Assembly: GCA_036844765.1 (NCBI GenBank)
Contig: DAIUFE010000010.1
Location: 1 to 45,493, forward strand
Source: Thermocaproicibacter sp036844765
GTDB taxonomy: Bacteria; Bacillota; Clostridia; Oscillospirales; Acutalibacteraceae
DNA: 45,493 nucleotides
Direction of reading: 5' to 3'
How positions within the stretch are numbered: the first letter of the stretch is position 1; each line of letters opens with the position of its first letter. The notes beneath the pieces were generated by a model. The model was not told where the DNA came from and did no database searches. It worked only from the letters and a program-made list of their open reading frames with translations. A program made the translations under genes and the position numbers. Below, piece after piece: positions 26,079 to 34,744 of this stretch.

Positions 26079-27550
26079 GGCTTTAAGGCTCCTTGTCCGT
26101 TCAGTTTTTTCAGCCCCAGCTCCAGGCGCCTGAGGGACTCGTCCCTGCCGAGGACGGCGAGGATCTCGAATGCGCCGCCGGGCGTGACTTTTTGCCCCGC
26201 CGCGGCGATGCGCACCGGCCACAGCAGCGTGCCGTTCTTCACGCCCAGCCGCTTTGCGAGGTCCGTCAGGGCCTCCCGCAGGGAATCCGCCGTCCAATTC
26301 TGGATCTCCCGAAGAACCGGGACGGTTTCGCCCAGCATCCGCGCGGAGACCTCCAGATTCGTTTTGCTCTTTTTATTGATAAAGTCGTCCGCCGGGTACT
26401 CCGGCAACTTGCGGAAGAAGCCGAGCAGCGGCGGGATCTCGGTCAGCCTCGAAACGCGCGGCTGAAGCACGTCCGCCAGCACGCCCCAGGGGCGCTCCCC
26501 TTCCGGGAAGACCTGCCGGAAATACGGCATGGCCCTTTGGACGAACTCTTCGCGGGACATGGCGCGCAGATATTCCCCGTTGAGCCAGAGCAGCTTGTCG
26601 TAATCGAAAACGGCGGGCGACTTGCTGATGCCGTCGATCGAAAAATTCTCGACCAGTTCTTGCAGCGTGAAGATTTCCCGGTTGTCCTTCGGGGCCCAGC
26701 CCAGCAGGGCGATATAGTTCACGATCGCTTCCGGCAGATAGCCCTCCGCCACAAGGTCGGAAAAGCCGGTGGAACCGTGCCGTTTGGAAAGCTTGGAGAC
26801 GCTGCCGTCCGGGTTTTTGCCCATGATCAGCGGCAGGTGGACGTAGACCGGCACCTCCCACCCGAACGCCTCGTAGAGCAGCTTGTATTTCGGCGTGGAG
26901 GTCAGGTATTCGCATCCGCGCACGACGTGCGTGATCTTCATCAGGTGGTCGTCGATCACGTTCGCAAAGTTATAAGTCGGGTAACCGTCGGATTTCAGCA
27001 GAATCTGATCCTCCAGCTCCTTGTTTTCGATGGTGATGGGGCCATACACGACGTCCCGGAACGTGGTGGAGCCTTCGAGCGGCATTTTCTGGCGGACGAC
27101 GTGGGGCGTGCCCGCCGCGAGCAGGCGCTCCACCTCTTCCCTCGGAAGGTCGCGGCAGTGGCGGTCGTACCCGCCGCCCTCCTCCCGGTCCGCATGGAGG
27201 GCGTCGAGCCGCTCCTTCGTGCAGAAGCAGTCATATGCCTTGCCTTCCCGGACGAGCCGCTCCGCGTAGTCCCGGTAGATTTCCCTGCGCCGGCTCTGCA
27301 CATAGGGGCCGTAAGGCCCGCCGATATCCGGCCCCTCGTCGTGCCGGAGGCCGACCTGCTCGAGCGTCCGGTAGATCACGTCGACGGCGCCCTCCACATA
27401 GCGCTCCCGGTCGGTATCCTCGATCCGGAGGATGAAATCGCCGCCCCGGGATTTTGCGATCAGATATTCAAACAGCGCCGTCCGCAGATTCCCGACGTGC
27501 ATAAAGCCCGTGGGGCTGGGGGCGAAGCGGGTCCGCACTTTCTGGCACAC
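26075..27550 (-). CDS. gltX: Glutamyl-tRNA synthetase
   Basis: About 491 residues. RFAPSPTGFMHVGNLRTALF (HIGH region), ILRIEDTDRERY, and the KMSKS equivalent KLSKRHGST are present, with the C-terminal helical anticodon domain. The GTG at 27550 is preferred: AGGAGG (27558-27563) lies seven bases upstream, whereas the GTG at 27556 is too close to it. It is upstream of glnS in a two-gene operon behind TTGATT-N17-TATAAT. With a GlnRS present it probably discriminates against tRNA-Gln, but this cannot be read from sequence alone. Confidence 0.95.
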
Positions 27551-27618
27551 AGGCACCCCTCCTGAAAATAATCCGATGCGCCCGGCCTTTCCCGGTCCAA
27601 AGGCGCTGGAACTTATAA

Positions 27619-27647
27619 ATTATACCAAATTCCCGGCGAAGAATCAA
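27619..27647 (-). promoter_or_regulatory. Promoter of gltX-glnS
   Basis: On the minus strand TTGATT (27647-27642), 17-base spacer, TATAAT (27624-27619). Confidence 0.75.
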
Positions 27648-27726
27648 CCGCGCGCCCGATTTTCCCGGCCGGGCGGCGGCCCGGCCGCTCTTCTGCCCGC
27701 CGCCCGCCAAAAAGCGGGCCCGTCCC

Positions 27727-27755
27727 TTGAAAAGAAGAAGGCGATGTTATACAAT
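27727..27755 (+). promoter_or_regulatory. Promoter of sdaAB-sdaAA
   Basis: TTGAAA (27727-27732), 17-base spacer, TACAAT (27750-27755). The predicted transcript start is upstream of the ATG at 27823. Confidence 0.7.
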
Positions 27756-27822
27756 GTTCTCATCCCGCGGCTTTCAGTTTACCGGGCCGCGGACGGAAAC
27801 CGGGAAAGCCTGGGGAAAAGCG

Positions 27823-28485
27823 ATGGGAATTTTCGAGATCATGGGCCCGGTGATGGTAGGGCCTTCGAGCTCGCACACGGCCGGAGCCGTGAAGATCGGC
27901 TATATCACCCGCAAGCTGCTGGGCGAAGAGCCGGCGGAGGCGGAGCTGCTGCTGCACGGCTCTTTCGCCGCGACGGGCCGGGGGCACGGGACCGACCGCG
28001 CCCTCGTGGCCGGGCTGCTCGGAATGAAGCCGGACGACCGGCGCATTCCCCGCAGCCTGGAGATCGCCGAGGAGAAAAACGTGAAGATCCGCATCGGCAC
28101 CGTCGCACTGCGGAACGTGCACCCGAACACCGTGCTGCTGAAAGTGCGGAGCGCCGGCGGCCGGGAACTGGAAGTCGTGGCCTCCTCCCTCGGCGGCGGC
28201 AGAGTAAAGATCTGCCGCCTCGACGGCATCGAGACCAATTTCTCCGGCGAGCGGCCGACCCTCGTCGTGCACAACATCGATCAGCCGGGCCATGTGGCGG
28301 CGGTCACCACCCTGCTGGCGGGCCGCGGCGTCAACATCGCGACGATGCAGCTCTACCGGGACACGCGCGGCGGCTACGCCGTGATGGTGCTGGAATGCGA
28401 CCAGCCGATCCCGGCGGACTCGCTCGCGTCGCTTTCGAGGATGGACGGCATTCTGAAAATCACTTATCTGAATCTGGACCAGTAA
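27823..28485 (+). CDS. sdaAB: L-serine dehydratase, beta subunit
   Basis: 220 residues. MGIFEIMGPVMVGPSSSHTAGA is the family's N-terminal signature, and the C-terminal ACT domain (VVHNIDQPGHVAAVTTLLAG, VNIATMQLYRD) is visible from about residue 147. With SdaAA it forms the [4Fe-4S] enzyme converting L-serine to pyruvate and ammonia. ATG 27823 is chosen because it matches the conserved N-terminus and lies after the promoter; an open frame further upstream includes promoter bases. The alpha subunit gene follows after 20 bases. Confidence 0.93.
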   Translation: MGIFEIMGPVMVGPSSSHTAGAVKIGYITRKLLGEEPAEAELLLHGSFAATGRGHGTDRALVAGLLGMKPDDRRIPRSLEIAEEKNVKIRIGTVALRNVHPNTVLLKVRSAGGRELEVVASSLGGGRVKICRLDGIETNFSGERPTLVVHNIDQPGHVAAVTTLLAGRGVNIATMQLYRDTRGGYAVMVLECDQPIPADSLASLSRMDGILKITYLNLDQ

Positions 28486-28505
28486 AACCAGGGAGGGAAA
28501 AAGCC

Positions 28506-29420
28506 ATGGCGCTGTCGTCCATTTCCGGCCTGCTGAAAACCGCCGCCGCGCGCCGTCTGCCCCTGTGGGAGGTCATCCTGCAGGACGATCTGGCGGAGCG
28601 CGGCGGAGACCGCGGGGCCTCTCTGCGGCGGATGGCCGCTCTGTGGGAGGCCATGAAGCGCGCCAGCCGCGAATACCGCGCCGAGGCGCGGTCGTCGAGC
28701 GGGCTGGTGGGCGGCGACGGCGCAAAGATGGCCGCCTACGCCGCGCGCGGCGGCATCGGCGGCGCCTTCCCGTGCCGGATCGTGGCCGAGGCCCTCCGGA
28801 TGGGCGAAAACAACGCCTGCATGGGGCGGATCGTGGCGGCTCCCACGGCCGGCTCCTGCGGCGTGCTGCCCGCCGTGCTGCTTCCGCTCGCGGAGCGGGA
28901 CAAAATTCCGGACGACGAGATCGTGCACGCGCTGTACGTCGCGGCGGGGTTCGGCGAGGTGATCGCCGCGCGCGCCTCCATCTCGGGGGCGGAGGGCGGC
29001 TGCCAGGCGGAGATCGGCTCGGCGTCCGCCATGGCGGCGGCCGCCCTCGTCAGCCTGAAAAAGGGCACGCCCGAAATGAGCGCCCATGCCTGCGCCATGG
29101 CGCTGATGAACCTGCTGGGCCTCGTCTGCGACCCCGTGGCCGGCCTGGTGGAAGTGCCCTGTGTGAACCGCAACGCGGTCGGCGCGCTGAACGCGGTCGG
29201 CTGCGCGGACATGGCCCTCGCGGGGATCCGAAGCCGCATCCCGCCCGACGAGGTGATCGACGCGATGCGCTCAGTCGGCGACATGATGCCCGCCGCCCTG
29301 CGGGAAACCGGGCGGGGCGGGCTCGCGGCAACGCCTTCCGGCCTCGCCGCCGCGCGGAAGCTCCGGGAGGAAGCGGACTCCCCTACGCCTTCTGCGCAAA
29401 ATGGCGCGGATTCCGTTTGA
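28506..29420 (+). CDS. sdaAA: L-serine dehydratase, alpha subunit
   Basis: 304 residues. SSSGLVGGDGAKM, APTAGSCGVLPAVL, SGAEGGCQAEIGSASAMA and CDPVAGLVEVPCVNRNA carry the substrate loop and the Cys that bind the [4Fe-4S] cluster. It is the catalytic partner of the adjacent beta subunit. ATG 28506 follows GGGAGGG. Its last 38 bases overlap the convergent ComFB gene on the other strand. Confidence 0.95.
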   Translation: MALSSISGLLKTAAARRLPLWEVILQDDLAERGGDRGASLRRMAALWEAMKRASREYRAEARSSSGLVGGDGAKMAAYAARGGIGGAFPCRIVAEALRMGENNACMGRIVAAPTAGSCGVLPAVLLPLAERDKIPDDEIVHALYVAAGFGEVIAARASISGAEGGCQAEIGSASAMAAAALVSLKKGTPEMSAHACAMALMNLLGLVCDPVAGLVEVPCVNRNAVGALNAVGCADMALAGIRSRIPPDEVIDAMRSVGDMMPAALRETGRGGLAATPSGLAAARKLREEADSPTPSAQNGADSV

Positions 29421-29658
29421 CAAGCTCCGCGCCTTCGTAGATCGCCGCAAGCACATCGATCTCGGCCTGACCGGACGTCAGCTCCACGTTGGCCAGCACT
29501 TTGCCCTTGTCCGTGCTGACGTACTTCGGCGCCAGGCGGTTGAGCGCGAACGAAAGGATATCCTTCCGGCACCGGTCGCATTTGCAGCAGCCCAGGCTGT
29601 CGATCACTTCATCCAGCTTCCGGGCCACGAACTCCTCCATTACGTTCCAGTATTCCAT
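29383..29658 (-). CDS. ComFB-family protein
   Basis: About 91 residues. NVMEEFVARKLDEVIDSLGCCKCDRCRKDILSFALNRLAPKYV has the metal-binding Cys (CCKCDRC) and LNRLxPKYV motif of the late-competence ComFB family. In Bacillus ComFB is encoded in the comF operon, but its job is not settled; homologues elsewhere bind cyclic dinucleotides. No other competence gene is near. The start is ATG 29658 (AAGGA upstream) or GTG 29667. Its 3' end overlaps sdaAA. Confidence 0.8.
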   Translation of the reverse strand: MEYWNVMEEFVARKLDEVIDSLGCCKCDRCRKDILSFALNRLAPKYVSTDKGKVLANVELTSGQAEIDVLAAIYEGAELVKRNPRHFAQKA

Positions 29659-29751
29659 GAGACCCACGTTCCTTTTCTATACTTCTCCGCTTTGTCCGTC
29701 TTTATGTAAAATATTGGGTTGCGGATCAGAAGATACCATCCGGCCCAATTC

Positions 29752-29780
29752 ACTATATCATCCCGGCGGGGAAAAGTAAA
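29752..29780 (-). promoter_or_regulatory. Promoter of the comFB gene
   Basis: On the minus strand TTTACT (29780-29775), 17-base spacer, TATAGT (29757-29752). Confidence 0.55.
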
Positions 29781-29820
29781 TACGGATTCAGAAACGGCAC
29801 GCAAAACGACAGAAAATCAG

Positions 29821-29915
29821 CCCGCCGCGGGAAGGCCGCGGCGGGCAAGGCAACCTTCGACAGGGGTCCGGCCCGTCCGGATCCTTTTTGCGCAGGCCGC
29901 CCCGCGGGGCGGCCC
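29821..29915. other. Two strong GC hairpins upstream of the kinase gene
   Basis: CCCGCCGCGG / CCGCGGCGGG near 29821-29846 and GGCCGCCCC / GGGGCGGCC near 29896-29915. Neither has a good T-run. They could form a structured leader of the kinase gene or be dispersed repeats. Confidence 0.45.
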
Positions 29916-29940
29916 GCATCGGAAACGGAGACCGGCGGTT

Positions 29941-30792
29941 ATGAAAAAACAAAAAAGGGTCCTGGCGGTCCACGATATTTCCTGCTTCGGCAAATGCTCG
30001 CTCACGGTCGCGCTGCCGGTTCTCTCGGCGGCCGGCATCGAAACCAGCGTGATCCCCACGGCGGTGCTCTCGACGCACACCGGCGGCTTCACGGGATACA
30101 CGTTCCGCGACCTGACGGACGACATCCCGGCGATCGCGCGGCACTGGAAAAGCCTCGGACTGACCTTCGACGCGATCTACACGGGGTACCTGGGGTCCTT
30201 CCGGCAGCTCGGGATCGTCTCGCGCCTGATCGACGAATTCCGCGGGCCGGACACGCTGGTCTGCGTCGACCCCGCCATGGCCGACAACGGCAGGCTCTAC
30301 CCGGCGTTCGGTCCCGATTTTCCGCGCGGCATGGCCGGGCTGTGCGCGAAGGCGGACCTGATCGTCCCGAACCTGACGGAGGCCGCGATGATGCTGGGCG
30401 AGCCGTACCGGGGCGGCCCGTATGAAAAAAGCGGGATCGAAGGGCTGCTGCGGCGCCTGTGCGCCCTCGGGCCGCGGCGCGCGGTGGTAACCGGCGTCTG
30501 GTTCCGGAAGGGCAGCCTCGGCTGCGCGGCCTTCGACGCGGAAAAGGGGCGCGCGGAATACGCCATGGCGCGGCAGGAGGCGGGCACCTACCACGGGACC
30601 GGGGATATTTTCGCCAGCGCGCTGCTGGGCGCGCTGATGAACGGCCTGCCGCTGCCCGCCGCGGCGCAGGTGGCGGTGGATTTCACGGCGGGCAGCATCC
30701 GCCGCACGTTCGAGGCGAAGACGGACGTCCGGTTCGGCGTAAACTTCGAGGCCGGGCTGCCCGCCTACGCGCGCAGGCTCGGGCTGGAATAG
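29941..30792 (+). CDS. Pyridoxal/pyridoxamine kinase-like protein
   Basis: 283 residues of the PfkB/ribokinase superfamily, PdxY/PdxK type: VHDISCFGKCSLTVALPVLSAAG, STHTGGF, DPAMADNG, VPNLTEAAMMLG and the C-terminal anion-hole motif YHGTGDIFASALLGA with the catalytic Asp. It should phosphorylate vitamin B6 vitamers with ATP for PLP supply; related ThiD-type substrates cannot be excluded. ATG 29941 has GGAG upstream. It stands alone and is convergent with the P-type ATPase gene. Confidence 0.85.
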   Translation: MKKQKRVLAVHDISCFGKCSLTVALPVLSAAGIETSVIPTAVLSTHTGGFTGYTFRDLTDDIPAIARHWKSLGLTFDAIYTGYLGSFRQLGIVSRLIDEFRGPDTLVCVDPAMADNGRLYPAFGPDFPRGMAGLCAKADLIVPNLTEAAMMLGEPYRGGPYEKSGIEGLLRRLCALGPRRAVVTGVWFRKGSLGCAAFDAEKGRAEYAMARQEAGTYHGTGDIFASALLGALMNGLPLPAAAQVAVDFTAGSIRRTFEAKTDVRFGVNFEAGLPAYARRLGLE

Positions 30793-30802
30793 GCCGCCGG
30801 CC

Positions 30803-33403
30803 TCAGCGGCGCTTCTCCGCCGTGCGCTGGAATGCCTTGACGATCTCGACGATGGGGATGATCAGCAGCGCGAGGCCGAGGGACTCGAAATACCGCGCCG
30901 CCGGAAGGGCGACCAGCGAGAACGCCGAGGCGAGGAACGGAACGTAGAGCATGAAAAGCGGCAGGATCAGGGCGAACAGCATGGCGCCGAGCAGATATTT
31001 GTTGTGGTAGGCGAGCGAGAAGAGGGACTTGCGGCGCGCGCGCAGGTTGATGGAGTGGAATACCTCGCACGTGGAAAGGGTCACGAACGCCATCGTCATG
31101 CTCTCCGCGTGGGAATCCGCGCTCCCGCAATAATAGGCGGCGAGGGTCAGGGCGGCGCAGGCGAGGCCCTGGTAGATCACGTCGAAACCCACGCCGTTCG
31201 CAAACAGGCCCTCACTCTTCGGGCGCGGCGGCCGCTTCATGATGCCGGGCTCCGCCCGCTCCATGCCGAGCGCGACGGCGGGGAGACTGTCGGTGATCAG
31301 ATTGATCCAGAGGATATGGATAGGCTTGAACAGCAGGAAGCCGGCCATCGTCGAAACGAACACGGCCACGACCTCGCTCAGGTTGGAGGAAAGCAGGAAC
31401 TGGATGGCCTTGCGGATGTTGTCGTAGATGCGCCGCCCTTCCTCCACGGCGGAGACGATCGTCGCGAAATTGTCGTCCGCCAGCACCATGTCGGCCGCGT
31501 TCTTCGTCACATCCGTGCCGGTGATGCCCATGCCGGTGCCGATATCGGCGGCCTTGAGGGCGGGCGCGTCGTTGACGCCGTCCCCCGTCATGGCGGTGAC
31601 CATGCCGCGCGCTTTCCAGGCCTGCACGATGCGCACCTTATGTTCCGGCTGCACGCGGGCGTAGACCCCGTAGTCCGGGACCCGCCGCTTCAGCTCCCTA
31701 TCCGAAAGGCCGTCCAGGTCGGCGCCGGTCGTGACCTCCCGGTCGGAGCGGACGATCCCCAGTTCCTTCGCAATGGCGGCCGCGGTGTCGCGGTGGTCGC
31801 CCGTGATCATCACGGGGCGGATGCCCGCCTCCCGGCACTTCCGCACGGCGGGCAGGACCTCCGGGCGCACCGGGTCGATCATCCCGGCCAGGCCGACGAA
31901 GACGAGATCCTTCTCGAGCGTCCCGGGTGAAAAATCCCGGGGCTTTTCGTCGTAGACGCGGCACGCGGCCGAAAGCACACGCAGGGCCTTGCCGGCCATG
32001 CGCCGGTTTTCCGCGAGGATCTCGTTCCGGATCTCCGCCGTGAGGGGAACGGTTTTTCCGCCGCGGTACTCATACGAGCATTTTTTCAGGATCTCGTCCG
32101 GCGCGCCCGTCGTGAACTGGATGAAACCGCCCTCCGGGCGGACGTGGACCGCGGACATCATCTTCCGCCGGGAATCGAACGGCGCCTCCCCCACGCGCGG
32201 GGAGCTCCGCTCGAGCTCGTTCTTGTCAAAGCCGTGCTTCAGCCCGAACGCCACCATCGCGTTTTCGGTCGGCTCGCCCACGATCTCGCCGCCGCCGGGC
32301 GGCAGCTCCGAATCGTTGCCGAGGGCCATCGCGCGCGGCAGAAGCTCCGCGTCGCCGTAGAAATCCATCACCGTCATCCGGTTCTGGGTCAGGGTGCCGG
32401 TCTTATCCGTGCAGATCACCTGCGTGCAGCCGAGGGTCTCCACCGCGGTCAGCTTGCGGATGATGGCGTTGCGCTTGGAAAGGTTGGTCACGCCGATGGA
32501 GAGCACAATGGTCACCACGGCGGCCAGCCCCTCCGGCACGGCGGCGACCGCAAGGCTGACGGCCAGCATGAAGGTGTTCAGCACGGCGACGCCGCTGAAA
32601 TCGCCGCCGCGCAGCAGGCTGAACACAAACACGAACGCGCAGATGACGAGCACGCCGACGCTCAGCACGTTGCTGAGCTGGTTCAGCTTCTGCTGAAGCG
32701 GCGTCGCCTCTTCCCGCGTCCGGGCGAGGGTGTCGGCGATCTTGCCCATCTCCGTCTTCATGCCGGTCGCCGTCACCACGCCTTCCCCGCGACCGTAGAC
32801 CGCACTGCAGCCCATATAGGCCATATCGGAACGGTCGCCCAGGGGGATCGGCTTCCCGTCCGGCGAAGCGATCGCCTCCGGCGATTTTTCGACCGGCACG
32901 GATTCGCCCGTCAGGGCCGATTCGTCCAGCTTCAGGCTGGAGGAACGGAACAGCCGCAGGTCCGCCGGCACGGCGTCCCCGGCTTCCAGCAGGACGACGT
33001 CCCCCGGGACCAGCGAGGCGGAATCCGTCTCCAGCACGGCTCCACCGCGGCGCACCTTCGCATGGGTCTTCGTCATGGCCTGAAGGGCCTCGATCGCCTT
33101 CTCGGATTTGCTTTCCTGCACCACGCCGAGCACGGCGTTGAGCACGACGACCAGAAGGATGACCGCCATGTCGACCGCCTCCCCGATCGCGCCCGAAAGG
33201 GCCGCCGCGACGATCAGGACGATGATCATCGGATTGGCGATTTGTTCGGCAAACCGGCGCGCAAGGCTTTTCTTCTTCGCGTCCTTCAGGCGGTTCGGCC
33301 CGTGCCGCTGCAGCCGCCGCAGGGCTTCCTCCGGCGAAAGGCCCTCCGGCGACCCGCCCAGCGCCGCGAAAACTTCTTCCGGTTTCCGTTCATGGTACTG
33401 CAT
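30803..33403 (-). CDS. P2-type cation-transporting ATPase, probably Mn2+/Ca2+ exporter
   Basis: 866 residues. N-terminal cation-ATPase domain (HERKPEEVFAALGG), TGES actuator, membrane motif AVAAVPEGLAAVVTI, phosphorylation motif CTDKTGTLTQNRMTV, TGAPDEILKKC nucleotide domain, GDGVNDAPALKAADIG and C-terminal membrane helices. By sequence it belongs with Ca2+ (SERCA/PMCA-like) pumps. It is preceded on the same strand by a yybP-ykoY manganese riboswitch, which in lactococci controls a Mn-exporting pump of this class, so Mn2+ export is the likeliest role. ATG 33403 follows GGAGG; upstream in-frame sequence lies in the leader. Confidence 0.92.
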   Translation of the reverse strand: MQYHERKPEEVFAALGGSPEGLSPEEALRRLQRHGPNRLKDAKKKSLARRFAEQIANPMIIVLIVAAALSGAIGEAVDMAVILLVVVLNAVLGVVQESKSEKAIEALQAMTKTHAKVRRGGAVLETDSASLVPGDVVLLEAGDAVPADLRLFRSSSLKLDESALTGESVPVEKSPEAIASPDGKPIPLGDRSDMAYMGCSAVYGRGEGVVTATGMKTEMGKIADTLARTREEATPLQQKLNQLSNVLSVGVLVICAFVFVFSLLRGGDFSGVAVLNTFMLAVSLAVAAVPEGLAAVVTIVLSIGVTNLSKRNAIIRKLTAVETLGCTQVICTDKTGTLTQNRMTVMDFYGDAELLPRAMALGNDSELPPGGGEIVGEPTENAMVAFGLKHGFDKNELERSSPRVGEAPFDSRRKMMSAVHVRPEGGFIQFTTGAPDEILKKCSYEYRGGKTVPLTAEIRNEILAENRRMAGKALRVLSAACRVYDEKPRDFSPGTLEKDLVFVGLAGMIDPVRPEVLPAVRKCREAGIRPVMITGDHRDTAAAIAKELGIVRSDREVTTGADLDGLSDRELKRRVPDYGVYARVQPEHKVRIVQAWKARGMVTAMTGDGVNDAPALKAADIGTGMGITGTDVTKNAADMVLADDNFATIVSAVEEGRRIYDNIRKAIQFLLSSNLSEVVAVFVSTMAGFLLFKPIHILWINLITDSLPAVALGMERAEPGIMKRPPRPKSEGLFANGVGFDVIYQGLACAALTLAAYYCGSADSHAESMTMAFVTLSTCEVFHSINLRARRKSLFSLAYHNKYLLGAMLFALILPLFMLYVPFLASAFSLVALPAARYFESLGLALLIIPIVEIVKAFQRTAEKRR

Positions 33404-33523
33404 AAAAATACCTCCGTCCGTTTTTTTCCTTACAGCAATTCCAACCGTCCTGAGAGCCCCGGTCTGTAACCAAAACATTCTGCAGCCCAGGGGGAACGCT
33501 GAAGGATACCGCCGAAATGGGTA

Positions 33524-33579
33524 GAAAAAAAGAAAGCAAGGCCCTTTTACAGAAAACTTCTGTCAAAGGTCTTGCTTTC
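33524..33579 (-). terminator. Terminator of the riboswitch expression platform
   Basis: On the minus strand GAAAGCAAG-ACC...ACAGAA pairs with TTCTGT...GCCTTGCTTTC, followed by TTTTTTT. Its 5' arm includes the 3' strand of aptamer helix P1 (33565-33571), so aptamer and terminator are mutually exclusive. Confidence 0.85.
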
Positions 33580-33668
33580 CATACGCTTCGCTCTGCGGAG
33601 CATGGGACCGGCGGCCAGCGGCAAACGCCGCGACTGTTGACCCACCGGATTTCAAGCTACTCCCCTTT
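33565..33668 (-). promoter_or_regulatory. yybP-ykoY manganese riboswitch
   Basis: Read on the minus strand, AAAGGGGAGTAGC (33668-33656) begins the aptamer, GTCAAC and CCGG pairing elements follow, a CATGC/GCGTATG hairpin stands near the 3' side, and GCAAGACCTTT (33575-33565) closes helix P1. These are the conserved ends of the yybP-ykoY family, which binds Mn2+. Ligand binding should stabilise P1, prevent the terminator and switch on the downstream P-type ATPase. The rest of 33404-33852 holds the leader and a promoter I cannot place with confidence. Confidence 0.92.
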
Positions 33669-33852
33669 ACCGGACTTCCATTCGCGCCCCCCGCCCATGT
33701 TTTCCTCCGAAAGGAGCGGCATGAAACGCTGGCAGCGTGCGAACGACCGGGAAAAGCACATTTTCGGCTGTCTTGATTTTACCATGACAGAAGGCTTTAT
33801 GATTCTTATTTATAATATTTCAGATTTTATTCTGCTTCACCGCACCGGATAT

Positions 33853-34299
33853 TCAGATATAGAACATATAGCTTTCGTTCTCCCGGTGCTTTTCCGCTTC
33901 GTCCACCAGGTCGTACAGCGAGACCTTCCGCAGCGTTTCGGCGACCGCGTCGTCCAGCGCGGAAAACACCGCGGACTGCATGGCCCGCTCGATATCGCCC
34001 GCCGCCTTGGCGACGGACGGCTCCGTCTTTTCAAACAGCGACTGCTCCAGCGCGCCGAGCACCTCGAAGGCGGAAAGATTCTGCGGCGGCTTCGCCAGGC
34101 GGTAGCCGCCCTGCGCCCCTTTCACCGCCCGGACCAGCCCCGCCTTTTTCAAAAGGGAAAACACCTGCTCCAAATAGATTTTGGAGATCCCCAGCTTTTC
34201 CGAAAGGCTGACCACCGTGATATAAGCCCCGCTCTCATAATTCCGCGCGATTTCAATCATGGCGGCCAGACCGTATCTGCCCTTGGACGAAATCCTCAT
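33853..34299 (-). CDS. Rrf2-family transcriptional regulator (CymR/IscR-like)
   Basis: 148 residues. MRISSKGRYGLAAMIEIARN and VSLSEKLGISKIYLEQVFSLLKKAGLV form the winged helix, and VRAVKGAQGGYRLAKPP is the wing typical of Rrf2 proteins. The three cluster Cys of IscR are absent, which points to a CymR-like (cysteine metabolism) type. It is divergent from cysK, whose product binds CymR in Bacillus; regulation of cysK is therefore plausible. ATG 34299 follows GGAGAAC. Confidence 0.9.
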   Translation of the reverse strand: MRISSKGRYGLAAMIEIARNYESGAYITVVSLSEKLGISKIYLEQVFSLLKKAGLVRAVKGAQGGYRLAKPPQNLSAFEVLGALEQSLFEKTEPSVAKAAGDIERAMQSAVFSALDDAVAETLRKVSLYDLVDEAEKHRENESYMFYI

Positions 34300-34349
34300 G
34301 CCGTTCTCCTTCCCCGGATGTTTTCCCGGCGACCTTTATAATATAAATT

Positions 34350-34365
34350 ATGATTTACAAATCAT
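34350..34365. promoter_or_regulatory. Candidate Rrf2 operator
   Basis: ATGATTT-AC-AAATCAT is a perfect 7-bp inverted repeat 51 bases upstream of the Rrf2 gene. Other sequence between 34366 and 34641 has hairpin-forming stretches (for example CCGTGCCG 34504-34511 with CGGCACGG 34541-34548) but no gene that I can support. Confidence 0.45.
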
Positions 34366-34641
34366 ACTGTTTTAATCATAAATAAAATCCGCGGACAAGT
34401 CAAGCCTTCTCCCCTCGGCATTCCCGGCGGGATGACGGAATGTTTTCTCCGCGCCGGCGACGGGAAGAGAAAAGCCCGGTCTTCCAATCGATCGTAATCC
34501 CAGCCGTGCCGGAGCGGCGAAAATTGCTTCCTCCCTCCCTCGGCACGGAGAGAAGCAAACGGTTTTCCGCAGCTCCGCTGGAAATGCCGTAACGGGGATT
34601 GTCCTAAAACATATCAAACATATAAAAAATATAAAACACTA

Positions 34642-34671
34642 TTGACATTCCTCTCCGGAGGCGCTTATAAT
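34642..34671 (+). promoter_or_regulatory. Promoter of cysK
   Basis: TTGACA (34642-34647), 18-base spacer, TATAAT (34666-34671), with an A/T-rich stretch directly upstream that could act as an UP element or a regulator site. Confidence 0.8.
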
Positions 34672-34744
34672 AGGGAAGAGATTTCCGGAAGGGGCGGATC
34701 CGCTCCGGAAAAACGGATTTTACAGTGTGGGAGGTAATTTTAGG

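Noticed and set aside
30803..33403. Heavy-metal P1B ATPase
   Set aside because: It lacks CPC and HMA motifs and has the PEGL motif of P2-type pumps.
34300..34744. T-box or SAM riboswitch before cysK
   Set aside because: No T-box consensus (GGTGGNACCGCG) or SAM-I core is present, and the cysK promoter lies downstream of the structured stretch.
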